Below are positions 9,058 through 18,402 of a DNA stretch of 42,359 nt, one piece after another (position 1 is the stretch's first letter; each line of letters starts with the position of its first letter). The notes beneath the pieces are model-generated. The model worked only from the letters and a program-made list of their open reading frames with translations, had not been told where the DNA came from and did no database searches. The stretch is from Bacteroidia bacterium. Lineage in GTDB: Bacteria > Bacteroidota > Bacteroidia > Bacteroidales > Prolixibacteraceae. Location: contig JAPLDS010000049.1 in NCBI GenBank assembly GCA_026391295.1, positions 32,077 to 74,435 of the forward strand. The letters run 5' to 3'. Position numbers and translations under genes: made by a program.

Positions 9058-9100
9058 CTTGGTACTTTTTACTACTATTATACATTTCCGCGTTCATGGC

Positions 9101-9370
9101 TTAACGTTTTTTGTTGTTACCATGACCTCTAAAGGTGCGGGTAGGAGCAAATTCTCCTAATTTATGACCTACCATATTTTCAGTTACATAGACCGGGATA
9201 AATTTGTTCCCGTTGTGAACTGCTATAGTGTGACCTACAAAATCAGGCGAAATCATTGAATGTCTTGCCCATGTTTTTACGACCGACTTTTTATCTGCTT
9301 CATTGAGAACCAGAACTTTCTTTTCCAACTTAAAGTCAATAAAAGGGCCTTTTTTTAGCGAACGACTCAT
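9101..9370 (-). CDS. rpsS: 30S ribosomal protein S19
   Basis: S19 is a 30S head protein that pairs with S13. The 89-residue protein begins [20 protein letters not shown] and contains [37 protein letters not shown], all standard. It is flanked by rplB (27-base gap) and rplV (43-base gap). Confidence 0.98.
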   Translation of the reverse strand: MSRSLKKGPFIDFKLEKKVLVLNEADKKSVVKTWARHSMISPDFVGHTIAVHNGNKFIPVYVTENMVGHKLGEFAPTRTFRGHGNNKKR

Positions 9371-9397
9371 AATCTACTGTTCATTTAAAATTAGTGA

Positions 9398-10225
9398 TTA
9401 CTTTTTCCTACGTTCTATGATATACCTGCTAGAAGCTTTCTTCTTCGAACGGGTTTTGAAGCCCTTCGCAAGTAATCCTTTACGTGAACGTGGATGACCA
9501 CCGGAAGCACGACCTTCTCCACCACCCATCGGGTGATCAACAGGGTTCATTACAACACCGCGGACGCGAGGACGACGTCCTTGCCAACGGCTTCTACCGG
9601 CTTTACCTGATCTTTCAAGTCCATGGTCTGAGTTTCCGACGGTACCTACCGTTGCACGGCAAGTTACTAATACCATACGGGATTCGCCAGAAGGGAGTTT
9701 TATGATGGCATATCGTCCTTCACGTGAAGTTAGCTGAGCATATGTTCCGGCAGACCGGGCCATGATGCCTCCCTGTCCAGGGTGCAACTCAATGTTGTGA
9801 ACAATAGTACCAAGAGGTATTTTTGCTAATGGAAGTGCATTACCGATTTCAGGAGCTACTTCTGCACCAGATAGAACGATTTGTCCAACCTGTAGACCGT
9901 TCGGTGCAAGCATGTAACGTTTCTCTCCATCGGCATAAATCAAAAGTGCAATACGAGCGGTACGATTTGGATCGTACTGGATCGAATCAACTTTTGCCGG
10001 AATACCATCTTTCTCTCTTTTGAAATCGATTACACGATATTTCCGTTTATGCCCTCCACCTATATACCTCATTGTCATTTTCCCGGCGCTATTACGGCCA
10101 CCGGTACTCTTCATGGGCCTTAACAATGATTTTTCAGGTGTGTTGCCAGTTGTTAGGGACTCAAAGGTACCTGCAATTTTGTGCCTTTGTCCCGGGGTTA
10201 CTGGTTTTAATTTTCTAACTGCCAT
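9398..10225 (-). CDS. rplB: 50S ribosomal protein L2
   Basis: L2 binds 23S rRNA next to the peptidyl-transferase centre and is needed for subunit joining. The 275-residue product has the OB and SH3-like domains, with [20 protein letters not shown] near residue 40 and the catalytic-region motif [18 protein letters not shown] near residue 226. The basic tail ends RYIIERRKK. Length is typical. Confidence 0.98.
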   Translation of the reverse strand: MAVRKLKPVTPGQRHKIAGTFESLTTGNTPEKSLLRPMKSTGGRNSAGKMTMRYIGGGHKRKYRVIDFKREKDGIPAKVDSIQYDPNRTARIALLIYADGEKRYMLAPNGLQVGQIVLSGAEVAPEIGNALPLAKIPLGTIVHNIELHPGQGGIMARSAGTYAQLTSREGRYAIIKLPSGESRMVLVTCRATVGTVGNSDHGLERSGKAGRSRWQGRRPRVRGVVMNPVDHPMGGGEGRASGGHPRSRKGLLAKGFKTRSKKKASSRYIIERRKK

Positions 10226-10233
10226 CTCTTAAT

Positions 10234-10527
10234 TTAGATATTGCTGTAAAAATCAATACTATCTCCTTCGGTTAACGTAACAATAGCTTTCTTATAAGCA
10301 TTGGTACGACCTGTTATAACTCCTGCTTTTGTAAAGCGGGATTTTAATTTTCCGGCATACACCATTGTATTAACAGTGACTACCTTAACGCCATAGATCT
10401 CTTCCACGGCTTTCTTGATCTCATGCTTATTTGCCTTCTTATCTACCCTGAAACCATATCGGTTAAACTTCTCCGATAAGAGATTCATTTTCTCGGTAAC
10501 TATAGGGCTAATCAAAATATCAACCAT
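10234..10527 (-). CDS. rplW: 50S ribosomal protein L23
   Basis: L23 sits at the tunnel exit and docks trigger factor and SRP. The 97-residue protein begins MVDILISPIVTEKMNLLSEK and carries the KANKHEIKKAVEEIYGVKV block with the hairpin following it. Normal length. Gaps to rplD and rplB are 11 and 8 bases. Confidence 0.97.
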   Translation of the reverse strand: MVDILISPIVTEKMNLLSEKFNRYGFRVDKKANKHEIKKAVEEIYGVKVVTVNTMVYAGKLKSRFTKAGVITGRTNAYKKAIVTLTEGDSIDFYSNI

Positions 10528-10538
10528 TGTCTTTAGCG

Positions 10539-11168
10539 TTAAATCTTAAATAATTCTTCTACTTTACTCACAGAACTTTCAACCAAAACTATCTTATTGG
10601 CGCGCATTATCTTGTAAGTGCTTAATTCAGAGGCGATTACAATCTCTACGTTCTGTAAATTTCTGGAGGACAAATATATGTTTTTATTTGCTTCTGGTAA
10701 CACTATTAATGATTTTTTATCACTAATATTCAGATTATTCTGAATTGCCAAGAATTCCTTAGTTTTTGGGGCTTCAAAAGAGAAATCTTCCAAAACCATA
10801 ATACCATCAGACTGTGCTTTATAAGTCAAGGCCGATTTACGTGCAAGCTCTTTAAGCTTCTTATTAAGTTTGAAATTATAATCTCTTGGGCGTGGACCAA
10901 AGATACGGCCTCCACCACGGATTGTTCCAGACTTACGGCTACCTGCACGGGCACCACCAGTTCCTTTTTGTTTTTTTATCTTACGGGTTGATCCTGCGAT
11001 CTCACCACGATCTTTCGCTTTGTGTGTTCCTTGACGTTGATTCGCCAAATATTGCTTCACGTCGAGGTAAATCGCGTGATCGTTGGGTTCTACCGCGTAG
11101 ATTTCTGCATTCAGCTCTACGTTTCTTCCGGCTTCTTTCCCTGCTATATTAAAGACTGCGATTTCCAT
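10539..11168 (-). CDS. rplD: 50S ribosomal protein L4
   Basis: L4 extends a loop into the peptide tunnel; in E. coli it also regulates the S10 operon. The 209-residue product has the loop region [20 protein letters not shown], then [20 protein letters not shown], and the C-terminal Rossmann-like part. Its ATG shares a base with the rplC stop (TAATG). Nothing in the upstream leader lets me claim L4 autoregulation here. Confidence 0.97.
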   Translation of the reverse strand: MEIAVFNIAGKEAGRNVELNAEIYAVEPNDHAIYLDVKQYLANQRQGTHKAKDRGEIAGSTRKIKKQKGTGGARAGSRKSGTIRGGGRIFGPRPRDYNFKLNKKLKELARKSALTYKAQSDGIMVLEDFSFEAPKTKEFLAIQNNLNISDKKSLIVLPEANKNIYLSSRNLQNVEIVIASELSTYKIMRANKIVLVESSVSKVEELFKI

Positions 11169-11785
11169 TACTTCTCAACGATTATATATGAACCATTTGG
11201 CCCCGGTACGGAACCTTTAACAATCAATAGATTATTCTCAGGAATAACTTTCAGAATTTCGATGTTCTGTACAGTAACTTTGATTCCTCCATGACGTCCT
11301 GCCATGCGCATTCCTTTGAATACACGTGAAGGGTACGAAGAGGCTCCAATAGATCCTGGCGCACGTAATCTGTTGTGCTGACCGTGTGTCGATTCGCCAA
11401 CGCCACCAAAACCGTGACGACGAACAACGCCTTGAAATCCTTTACCTTTTGAGAATCCAGTAATATCAACAAAATCTGAAGCTTCAAACAGTTCTACTGT
11501 TAAGATATCTCCAAGTTTTGCAGTACCATCGAAGCTGCTAAATTCTGCAACTTTTTTCTTTGGTGCGGTACCGGCCTTTTTAAAATGGCCGATTTCGGGC
11601 TTAGTCGCATGCTTCTCTTTCTTATCTAGAAAGCCTAGCTGTAGAGCTTCGTAACCATCTTTTTCAAGCGTACGAACCTGCGATACAGCGCAAGGACCTG
11701 CCTCGATCACAGTGCATGGGATGTTTTTCCCCTCAACACTGAATACGGAAGTCATTCCGATTTTTTTTCCAATTAATCCTGGCAT
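11168..11785 (-). CDS. rplC: 50S ribosomal protein L3
   Basis: L3 is an early-assembly protein whose loop reaches the peptidyl-transferase centre. The 205-residue product starts [15 protein letters not shown] and has the long loop [18 protein letters not shown] (about residues 123-140), then [20 protein letters not shown] and [19 protein letters not shown]. All are canonical. It follows rpsJ by 27 bases. Confidence 0.98.
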   Translation of the reverse strand: MPGLIGKKIGMTSVFSVEGKNIPCTVIEAGPCAVSQVRTLEKDGYEALQLGFLDKKEKHATKPEIGHFKKAGTAPKKKVAEFSSFDGTAKLGDILTVELFEASDFVDITGFSKGKGFQGVVRRHGFGGVGESTHGQHNRLRAPGSIGASSYPSRVFKGMRMAGRHGGIKVTVQNIEILKVIPENNLLIVKGSVPGPNGSYIIVEK

Positions 11786-11812
11786 TTTTTTACTTATTAA
11801 GCAATTAAATAA

Positions 11813-12118
11813 TTACACTTTAATTTCTACCTCAACACCACTAGGAAGCTCAAGCTTCATTAAGGCGTCGATCGTTTTTGCTGTTGAACTGTAAATGTCG
11901 ATCAACCTTTTGTAAGATGACAATTCAAATTGCTCTCTTGACTTCTTGTTCACGAAGGTTGCTCTTAAAACTGTGAAGATTCTACGGTGAGTAGGAAGTG
12001 GAATTGGTCCACTAACAATGGCTCCTGTAGATTTTACAGTCTTAACGATCTTTTCAGCTGACTTGTCAACCAAGTTGTGATCGTACGATTTCAGTTTAAT
12101 TCTAATTCTTTGACTCAT
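11813..12118 (-). CDS. rpsJ: 30S ribosomal protein S10
   Basis: S10 is a 30S head protein and, with NusB, a transcription antitermination factor. The 101-residue protein begins [20 protein letters not shown] and has [20 protein letters not shown] and [20 protein letters not shown], all diagnostic. It follows fusA directly (24-base gap). There is no tuf gene between them, unlike E. coli but usual in Bacteroidota. Confidence 0.98.
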   Translation of the reverse strand: MSQRIRIKLKSYDHNLVDKSAEKIVKTVKSTGAIVSGPIPLPTHRRIFTVLRATFVNKKSREQFELSSYKRLIDIYSSTAKTIDALMKLELPSGVEVEIKV

Positions 12119-12142
12119 GATAAGAACGTATTTTGGTGTTGT

Positions 12143-14251
12143 TTATAACAATTCAGTTTTACCTTTAACCGCTTCTAAGACAGTGATGGCAATGTTACGA
12201 GGAACCTCAGCATAGTGTGAGAACTCCATTGATGAAGTTGCACGACCAGATGAAAGTGTACGCAATGTTGTCACATAACCAAACTGTTCGGCTAGTGGAA
12301 CCTTCGCTTTAAGTACACGTGCTCCAAATTTTGAGTCCATGCTTTCAACATGACCACGACGACGGTTAAGGTCAGATACGATATCTCCCATATAATCATC
12401 AGGCGTAACCACTTCAACTTTCATAATCGGCTCCAATAAAACTGGTTTCGCTTTAGAAGCCGCAGATCTGAACGCTTGTTTAGCACATAATTCAAATGAC
12501 AATGCATCCGAGTCAACCGGATGGAATGAACCATCGATCAAGGTAACTTTTAAGTTCTCAATTTTGAAACCAGCAAGTGGTCCGTTGTTAAGAGACTCTT
12601 TAAATCCTTTCTCAACAGCAGGGATAAATTCACGTGGAATAGTTCCCCCTTTAATAAGATCCACAAATTGAAGACCAGATACACCTTCGTCAACCGGACC
12701 AACTTTCACGCTGATATCGGCAAACTTACCACGACCTCCAGTTTGTTTCTTGAATACCTCGCGAAGCTCAACTTCTTTAGTTACCGCTTCTTTATAAGCT
12801 ACCTGTGGTGCACCTTGGTTACATTCAACTTTGAATTCACGTTTCAAACGATCGACGATGATTTCAAGGTGAAGCTCACCCATACCACGAATAACAGTTT
12901 GACCACTATCCTCATCAGTCCGAACCTGGAAGGTTGGATCTTCTTCAGCTAGTTTTTGCAAACCATTTGATAACTTATCAATATCATTCTGAGTTTTTGG
13001 CTCAATAGCAATACCGATAACTGGCTCTGGGAAGGTCATCGATTCAAGAATGATCGGATGATCTAGGCTACAAAGGGTGTCACCGGTACGAATATCTTTA
13101 AAACCAACAGCAGCGCAGATGTCACCGGCTTCGATCACATCGCGTGGTTGTTGTTTGTTAGAGTGCATTTGGAATAAGCGTGAAATACGTTCCTTTTTAC
13201 CAGTACGCATATTCAACACATAAGAACCAGCATCAATCTTACCCGAGTAAACGCGGATAAAGCAAAGACGACCTACGAAAGGATCGGTTGCAATTTTAAA
13301 TGCCAGTGCAGATAATGGTTGGTCGATAGAAGGTTTTCTTTCTACAACCGCATCGGTATCAGGATCTTTACCTTCGATAGCACCAATATCTAATGGATTA
13401 GGCAAGAAAGCACAAACAGCATCCAATAAAGTTTGAACACCTTTGTTTTTAAATGCAGATCCGCAAAGCATTGGGATAATAACGCCTGAAAGGGTAGCTT
13501 GACGAATAACTGCGATTAACTCATCTACAGTGATGCTATCAGAATCGGCGAAGAATTTCTCCATTAATGCCTCATCTTGCTCAGCCACAGACTCTACTAA
13601 TTTTTCACGCCATTCTTGCGCTAGCTCTAATAAATCAGCTGGAATCTCCTCTATATCATATTCAGCACCCATGGCCTCGTTGTGCCAGAAGATTGCTTTC
13701 ATACGGATAAGATCGATAACACCTTTAAAATTTTCTTCAGCACCGATAGGTATCTGAATTGGAACTGGATTAGCTCCTAATTTTTCTTTGATATCACCAT
13801 AGACGCGGAAGAAATCAGCTCCAGCACGGTCCATCTTATTGATAAACGCGATTTTTGGAACTCCATATTTATCCGCTTGACGCCAAACTGTTTCAGATTG
13901 AGCTTCAACGCCACCAACAGCACAAAATGTAGCAACAGCTCCATCTAATACTCTTAATGAACGTTCAACTTCTACTGTAAAGTCAACGTGTCCTGGGGTG
14001 TCAATAATATTAATCTGATGAACGATATCGTTGTAAGTCCACTCGGTGAATGTCGCAGCAGAAGTGATAGTAATACCACGCTCTTGCTCCTGAGCCATCC
14101 AATCCATTGTTGCGGCACCATCATGCACTTCACCAATACGGTGAACCTTACCGGTATAAAACAAGATACGCTCAGAGGTAGTTGTTTTTCCAGCATCGAT
14201 GTGAGCCATGATACCAATATTTCTGGTATTTGTAAGATCTCTTTTAGCCAT
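12143..14251 (-). CDS. fusA: Elongation factor G, canonical
   Basis: EF-G is the ribosomal translocase GTPase, which also recycles ribosomes with RRF. The 702-residue product has every catalytic motif. These are the P loop AHIDAGKT (16-23), switch [12 protein letters not shown] (57-67), switch [10 protein letters not shown] (84-91, with His88) and NKMD (138-141). Domains II-V follow, with [14 protein letters not shown] in domain IV and RGHVESM in domain V. It is the standard copy, in the str arrangement after rpsG, and contrasts with the paralogue at 16052-18211. Confidence 0.99.
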   Translation of the reverse strand: MAKRDLTNTRNIGIMAHIDAGKTTTSERILFYTGKVHRIGEVHDGAATMDWMAQEQERGITITSAATFTEWTYNDIVHQINIIDTPGHVDFTVEVERSLRVLDGAVATFCAVGGVEAQSETVWRQADKYGVPKIAFINKMDRAGADFFRVYGDIKEKLGANPVPIQIPIGAEENFKGVIDLIRMKAIFWHNEAMGAEYDIEEIPADLLELAQEWREKLVESVAEQDEALMEKFFADSDSITVDELIAVIRQATLSGVIIPMLCGSAFKNKGVQTLLDAVCAFLPNPLDIGAIEGKDPDTDAVVERKPSIDQPLSALAFKIATDPFVGRLCFIRVYSGKIDAGSYVLNMRTGKKERISRLFQMHSNKQQPRDVIEAGDICAAVGFKDIRTGDTLCSLDHPIILESMTFPEPVIGIAIEPKTQNDIDKLSNGLQKLAEEDPTFQVRTDEDSGQTVIRGMGELHLEIIVDRLKREFKVECNQGAPQVAYKEAVTKEVELREVFKKQTGGRGKFADISVKVGPVDEGVSGLQFVDLIKGGTIPREFIPAVEKGFKESLNNGPLAGFKIENLKVTLIDGSFHPVDSDALSFELCAKQAFRSAASKAKPVLLEPIMKVEVVTPDDYMGDIVSDLNRRRGHVESMDSKFGARVLKAKVPLAEQFGYVTTLRTLSSGRATSSMEFSHYAEVPRNIAITVLEAVKGKTELL

Positions 14252-14285
14252 TATAGTTGATAATGATATCTAAATGTTTATTCAA

Positions 14286-14762
14286 TTAAAATCTGAAATG
14301 AGCAAATGCGCGGTTAGCCTCTGCCATTCTGTGTGTATCTTCTTTCTTCTTAAAAGCTCCACCCTCTTCATTGTATGCAGCAAGTGTTTCAGCGGCAAGT
14401 TTCTCTGCCATTGAATGACCTGATCGTTTTGTTGCAAATTGAATTAGATTGTGCATTGAGATAGCCACTTTACGTTCTGGGCGAATCTCCATTGGAACTT
14501 GAAAGTTAGCACCACCAACACGTCTGCTCTTTACTTCGACAGCCGGGGTAATGTTTAATAACCCTTTCTTCCATACATCAAGGGGTGATAATTCTGAATC
14601 TTTCATTTTCGCTGCAACGATATCGATTGCATCGTAAAAGATTTTAAAAGCGACCGATTTCTTGCCATCAAACATCAAACTGTTGACAAATCTTGTCACC
14701 AGTACATCTTGAAATTTTGGATCAGGCAAAATGATCCTTTTCTTTGGTTTTGTTTTTCTCAT
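14286..14762 (-). CDS. rpsG: 30S ribosomal protein S7
   Basis: S7 nucleates the 30S head and touches E-site tRNA. The 158-residue protein has [20 protein letters not shown] at the start, then [39 protein letters not shown] and the ending [18 protein letters not shown]. It is separated from rpsL by 121 bases and from fusA by 34. Confidence 0.98.
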   Translation of the reverse strand: MRKTKPKKRIILPDPKFQDVLVTRFVNSLMFDGKKSVAFKIFYDAIDIVAAKMKDSELSPLDVWKKGLLNITPAVEVKSRRVGGANFQVPMEIRPERKVAISMHNLIQFATKRSGHSMAEKLAAETLAAYNEEGGAFKKKEDTHRMAEANRAFAHFRF

Positions 14763-14883
14763 CTTAGTTACACATTGTTTGTGTTATTCGAATCGGTTGT
14801 TGTTTAGTCTTCAGTTTAAATAGTCTGCTCACGGCAAACCCTTACTCAGCCAAACCTCCAAACAAATAACTAATTTTAATTAT

Positions 14884-15291
14884 TTACTTTTTCTTTTTAG
14901 TTGTTGCTGCAACCTGTCCTGGTTTCGGACGTTTCGTTCCATATTTAGAACGACGTTGGTTACGACCTTCAACTCCTGCAGTATCCAATGCACCACGAAT
15001 AAGGTGATATCGTACTCCAGGTAAATCTTTTACACGACCACCGCGAACAAGCACGATAGAGTGTTCTTGTAAGTTATGTCCTTCTCCTGGGATATAAGCA
15101 TTGACCTCCTTTTGGTTAGTCAACCTTACCCTTGCGACTTTACGCATAGCAGAGTTAGGTTTCTTTGGTGTTGTGGTATAAACACGGACACATACACCTC
15201 TGCGTTGCGGACAAGAGTTTAGCGCAGGAGATTTACTCTTATCTACGATACTTACTCTTCCTTTACGTACTAATTGTTGAATAGTAGGCAT
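14884..15291 (-). CDS. rpsL: 30S ribosomal protein S12
   Basis: S12 sits at the decoding centre. The 135-residue product carries [15 protein letters not shown] and [13 protein letters not shown]. The two lysines whose changes give streptomycin resistance in other bacteria, Lys43 and Lys88, are both present, as is Asp89, which is methylthiolated in some species. It is the first gene of the minus-strand ribosomal cluster, downstream of the promoter at 15417-15446. Confidence 0.98.
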   Translation of the reverse strand: MPTIQQLVRKGRVSIVDKSKSPALNSCPQRRGVCVRVYTTTPKKPNSAMRKVARVRLTNQKEVNAYIPGEGHNLQEHSIVLVRGGRVKDLPGVRYHLIRGALDTAGVEGRNQRRSKYGTKRPKPGQVAATTKKKK

Positions 15292-15416
15292 AAACGTTTT
15301 TGAATTTTTATATTATAAAATACACACGAAAATAAACTCAATCTCAACCCATTAAAGGAACTTTGGACTCATAAATATCCGTTCGCAAACAGACGAATCC
15401 CTCCCAAAATGGACTG

Positions 15417-15446
15417 CAAAAGTACACAATTTCGCTATAAAACAAT
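15417..15446 (-). promoter_or_regulatory. Promoter of the rpsL ribosomal cluster
   Basis: On the minus strand TACTTTTG at 15424-15417 matches the Bacteroidota -7 box TAnnTTTG, and ATTG at 15446-15443 is one base off the -33 TTTG with an 18-base spacer. Transcription would begin near 15410, leaving a leader of about 115 bases before rpsL. Confidence 0.7.
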
Positions 15447-16051
15447 GGCTTGATGAAAAAAAAAGCGATTTTAATTAACAAATTCGACTCAAAACAACTA
15501 AATCAGCCTTCAAATCGCTCATTTCCTCTCCTTTAAATAAATTGGCAACTTTGTTTAAAACTATTTATACTAAACCAAAAAAAGTATTTGTCCAGTTGAA
15601 TGTATTGCTATATTTTAAAATAATCTAGGACTATTAGATCCGGGCCCCACGAATAAGCACTCAAAACAATATCCTGCGCAACAACAACTTACATCCTAAA
15701 ACAACCTCCACAACCACTCGTTATTTAGAAGGGGTCAAAATCGTGTCCTTATGAGTATCATTTTATTTTATTTTATAACTTTGGTGTTAACTAAAATAAT
15801 CATCCCAGTTAAGCCTAAAATAATCCGAGCGCAATATCCTTTCGGACCTTATTTTCAATTTCCCGCTTAACGAAAGAAAGACAGTCCCTGACATTCAGGA
15901 CCCAATGCACTGTGAATGCTTGATTATTTCTCGCTAATTATTCTGTTTGAGTTTGAAATCCTCATTATTGGATTTCGTGTTGCAAATGTTGATGAATGAA
16001 GTTGAGTTTCGAAGAGCTAAAATTCTTAAATTTTTACCTAAATTTTATCAC
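15447..16051. other. Divergent intergenic region between rpsL promoter and the EF-G paralogue
   Basis: About 600 bases with no recognisable gene. A TAACTTTG box at 15776-15783 (plus strand) is the only -7-like promoter match toward the EF-G paralogue, and it would give a leader of about 260 bases. An imperfect hairpin lies at 15884-15901 (GTCCCTGA / TCAGGAC). The frame of the downstream gene stays open back to a TTG at 15947, but that part does not resemble EF-G. Confidence 0.55.
15776..15783 (+). promoter_or_regulatory. Candidate -7 box for the EF-G paralogue
   Basis: TAACTTTG fits TAnnTTTG. I found no good -33 TTTG at the expected distance, so this is a weak call. Confidence 0.35.
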
Positions 16052-18211
16052 ATGAAAGTATTTCAAACTAATGAGATCCGGAACATTACCGTAATAGGTA
16101 ATTCCGGCGCTGGGAAAACCACCCTTGTAGAGACAATGCTCTTCGAGGGTGGTATTATAAGTAGAAGAGGTGATGTAAAGAGCAAGACTACCGCCTCCGA
16201 CTATAACCTCGTAGAACAAGAGTACGGCAATTCGGTACATCCCACTGTTCTCTATACCGAATTTGATGGTTGTAAAATCAATATCATCGACACTCCGGGG
16301 ATGGATGATTTTGTAGGTGGGGTAATCCCAGCACTTAGTGTCGCGGCTACCGGATTATTGCTATTCAACGCCGTAAATGGAGTAGAAGTAGGCACTGAGA
16401 TCGCTAACCGAAAAGCAGAACGCTTTCATAAGCCGCTGATCTTTGTCGTCAACCACCTTGACCACGAAAACAGCAATTGGGAGAATACGATTGAAATGGC
16501 CAAGACTACCTTTGGAAATAAACTAGCCATCGCTCAATATCCTATTAACCCAGGGGTGAACTACAATAAGGTTATTGATGTCCTTAAAATGAAGATGCTC
16601 CAATGGGGCCCCAATGGTGGAGTTCCTGAAGTTCTAGACATCCCACCGTCAGAAATTGACCGTGCAGAAGAGGCGCACAACCAATTGGTGGAAATGGCGG
16701 CAGAGAACGACGAAGCCTTGATGGAGCTTTACTTCGACCAAGGAAATCTAAATGAAGACGAGATGCGTAAAGGGCTTAAGCTCGGGATGCTATCCAGAAG
16801 TCTATTCCCTGTATTCTGCACTTGCGCAGCACGCGACATGGGGATAAGAAGGCTAATGGAATTTATTTGCAATGTTGCTCCCCATCCAGGAGAACTTGCA
16901 CCCGTTGAGACTGTCAGTGGTAAAATGGTTGCCATTGATGCAAAAGGACCAACCTCAATTTTTGTTTTCAAAACAGCCATTGAGCAGCATGTTGGCGAAG
17001 TGGTATACTTTAAAGTGATTTCTGGCATCCTGAAAGAGGGGATGGATCTAGTAAATACAAATAGAAATTCAAAAGAGCGTATTTCGCAAATCTATGCTGT
17101 CGCAGGAAAGACGCGCAATAAAGTTTCTGAAATGGTTGCTGGAGATATCGGTGCCGCGGTAAAACTTAAGGACGTGAAACACAACCATACCCTTTGCGAT
17201 AAAGACGCCGATATAGAATATCCGCCATTACCCTATCCTGCACCAAGATATACTACAGCAATCAGAGCAGTAAATGAGTCAGATGAAGAGAAGATGGGCG
17301 AATACCTGCATAAGCTAGCAGAAGAAGATCCAACCTATGTCCTCGAATATTCCAAAGAGCTGAAGCAAATACTCATACATGGCCAAGGCGAGTACCATAT
17401 CAATACGATAAAATGGTATTTCGACAATGTCTATAAGATCGACATTCAATTTCTAATGCCCAAGATCCCATATCGCGAGACCATCACAAAAACAGCACCT
17501 GGAGATTACCGCCACAGAAAGCAAAGTGGCGGTTCGGGCCAATTTGGCGAAGTTCACCTTGTTATCGAACCGTATGAAGAAGGGATGCCAGCTCCTGACT
17601 CCTACAAGATCGACGGAAAAGATATGAAGGTTAGCCTTAGAGGAACCGAAGTCGCTGAGCTTCCTTGGGGAGGCAAGCTGGTCTTCTGTAACTGCATCGT
17701 TGGAGGATCTATTGATGCGAGATTTCACCCGGCCATTCTAAAAGGGATCATGGAAAAGATGGAAGAAGGTCCACTAACCGGATCTTATGCCAGAGATATT
17801 CGCGTTTGCATCTACGATGGGAAGATGCACCCGGTCGATTCAAATGAGATTTCGTTCCGTCTGGCAGGTCGCAATGCCTTTAGTGCCGCATTTAAAATTG
17901 CAGGGCCTAAGATTTTGGAGCCTATTTATGATGTTGAAGTGCTTGTTCCAGCGGATCGCTTAGGTGATGTGATGGGTGATCTGCAGGGACGAAGAGCCTT
18001 AATCATGGGGATGAGTTCAGAGAAGGGATTTGAGAAAATCATGGCCAAAGTTCCGCTAAAAGAGATGAATAAATATTCAACCTCCTTAAGTTCAATCACG
18101 CAAGGAAGGGCCATGTTCACCCTTAAATTCTCAAACTACGAGAAAGTGCCTGCCGAGGTGCAAGACGAATTACTTAAAGCCTACGAAGCAGAACATCACG
18201 CCGAAGAATAA
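16052..18211 (+). CDS. EF-G paralogue (EF-G2 type) with altered GTPase motifs
   Basis: A 719-residue full-length EF-G-like protein. I chose the ATG at 16052 (MKVFQTNEIRNITVIGNSGA) rather than the open frame back to a TTG at 15947, because the family starts at this point. The P loop GNSGAGKT (16-23) is intact. Switch I lacks the ERGITI block (EYGNSVHPT instead), switch II reads DTPGMDDF (80-87) with Met84 where the catalytic His should be, and NKxD is NHLD (134-137). Domains II-V are present, for example SGGSGQFGEVHLVIEP. Bacteroides EF-G2 is reported to translocate without GTP hydrolysis; this protein fits that type by inference. It is divergent from the rpsL cluster, which holds the canonical fusA. 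Confidence 0.93.
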   Translation: MKVFQTNEIRNITVIGNSGAGKTTLVETMLFEGGIISRRGDVKSKTTASDYNLVEQEYGNSVHPTVLYTEFDGCKINIIDTPGMDDFVGGVIPALSVAATGLLLFNAVNGVEVGTEIANRKAERFHKPLIFVVNHLDHENSNWENTIEMAKTTFGNKLAIAQYPINPGVNYNKVIDVLKMKMLQWGPNGGVPEVLDIPPSEIDRAEEAHNQLVEMAAENDEALMELYFDQGNLNEDEMRKGLKLGMLSRSLFPVFCTCAARDMGIRRLMEFICNVAPHPGELAPVETVSGKMVAIDAKGPTSIFVFKTAIEQHVGEVVYFKVISGILKEGMDLVNTNRNSKERISQIYAVAGKTRNKVSEMVAGDIGAAVKLKDVKHNHTLCDKDADIEYPPLPYPAPRYTTAIRAVNESDEEKMGEYLHKLAEEDPTYVLEYSKELKQILIHGQGEYHINTIKWYFDNVYKIDIQFLMPKIPYRETITKTAPGDYRHRKQSGGSGQFGEVHLVIEPYEEGMPAPDSYKIDGKDMKVSLRGTEVAELPWGGKLVFCNCIVGGSIDARFHPAILKGIMEKMEEGPLTGSYARDIRVCIYDGKMHPVDSNEISFRLAGRNAFSAAFKIAGPKILEPIYDVEVLVPADRLGDVMGDLQGRRALIMGMSSEKGFEKIMAKVPLKEMNKYSTSLSSITQGRAMFTLKFSNYEKVPAEVQDELLKAYEAEHHAEE

Positions 18212-18232
18212 ATTCTTTACCTATAACGATGA

Positions 18233-18310
18233 GCCTCCATCCGTCAGCTGACGGACCAATTAATCGGCTGTCGAATTTTTGCCTTCATCCATCAGCTGAC
18301 GGATGGAGGC
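18233..18310. repeat. Inverted repeat with nested CAGCTG palindromes
   Basis: Perfect 19-base arms at 18233-18251 and 18292-18310 are inverted copies separated by 40 bases. The left arm runs into a perfect 16-base palindrome (18240-18255, centre CAGCTG). The right part forms its own 10-bp hairpin (18281-18290 with 18301-18310, one G-T pair). It could be a REP-like or short mobile repeat, and it also lies where the EF-G paralogue transcript should end. Confidence 0.75.
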
Positions 18311-18320
18311 AAAACTTTTT
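18281..18320 (+). terminator. Possible terminator of the EF-G paralogue
   Basis: A 10-bp stem (18281-18290 / 18301-18310) with a 10-base loop is followed by AAAACTTTTT. The T run is offset by five bases, so this is a weak rho-independent candidate. The same bases are part of the larger inverted repeat. Confidence 0.4.
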
Positions 18321-18362
18321 GTCATTGAATTTAATCACCTGCGATTTCTTATAGTACAGACT

Positions 18363-18370
18363 TATTTTTG
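18363..18370 (+). promoter_or_regulatory. Candidate -7 box for the beta-CASP nuclease gene
   Basis: TATTTTTG fits TAnnTTTG and lies 32 bases before the ATG at 18403, giving a short leader. No clear -33 TTTG was seen. Confidence 0.4.
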
Positions 18371-18402
18371 TTATCTTTAGGTCATCCTTAACCTCTTGTA
18401 TT

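Noticed and set aside
11251-11487. Minus-strand ORF inside rplC in another frame
   Set aside because: rplC is complete and canonical in its own frame, so the overlapping frame is incidental.
15947-16051. N-terminal extension of the EF-G paralogue from a TTG
   Set aside because: The 35 extra residues do not resemble EF-G, and the family begins at MKVFQTNEI; ATG 16052 is preferred.
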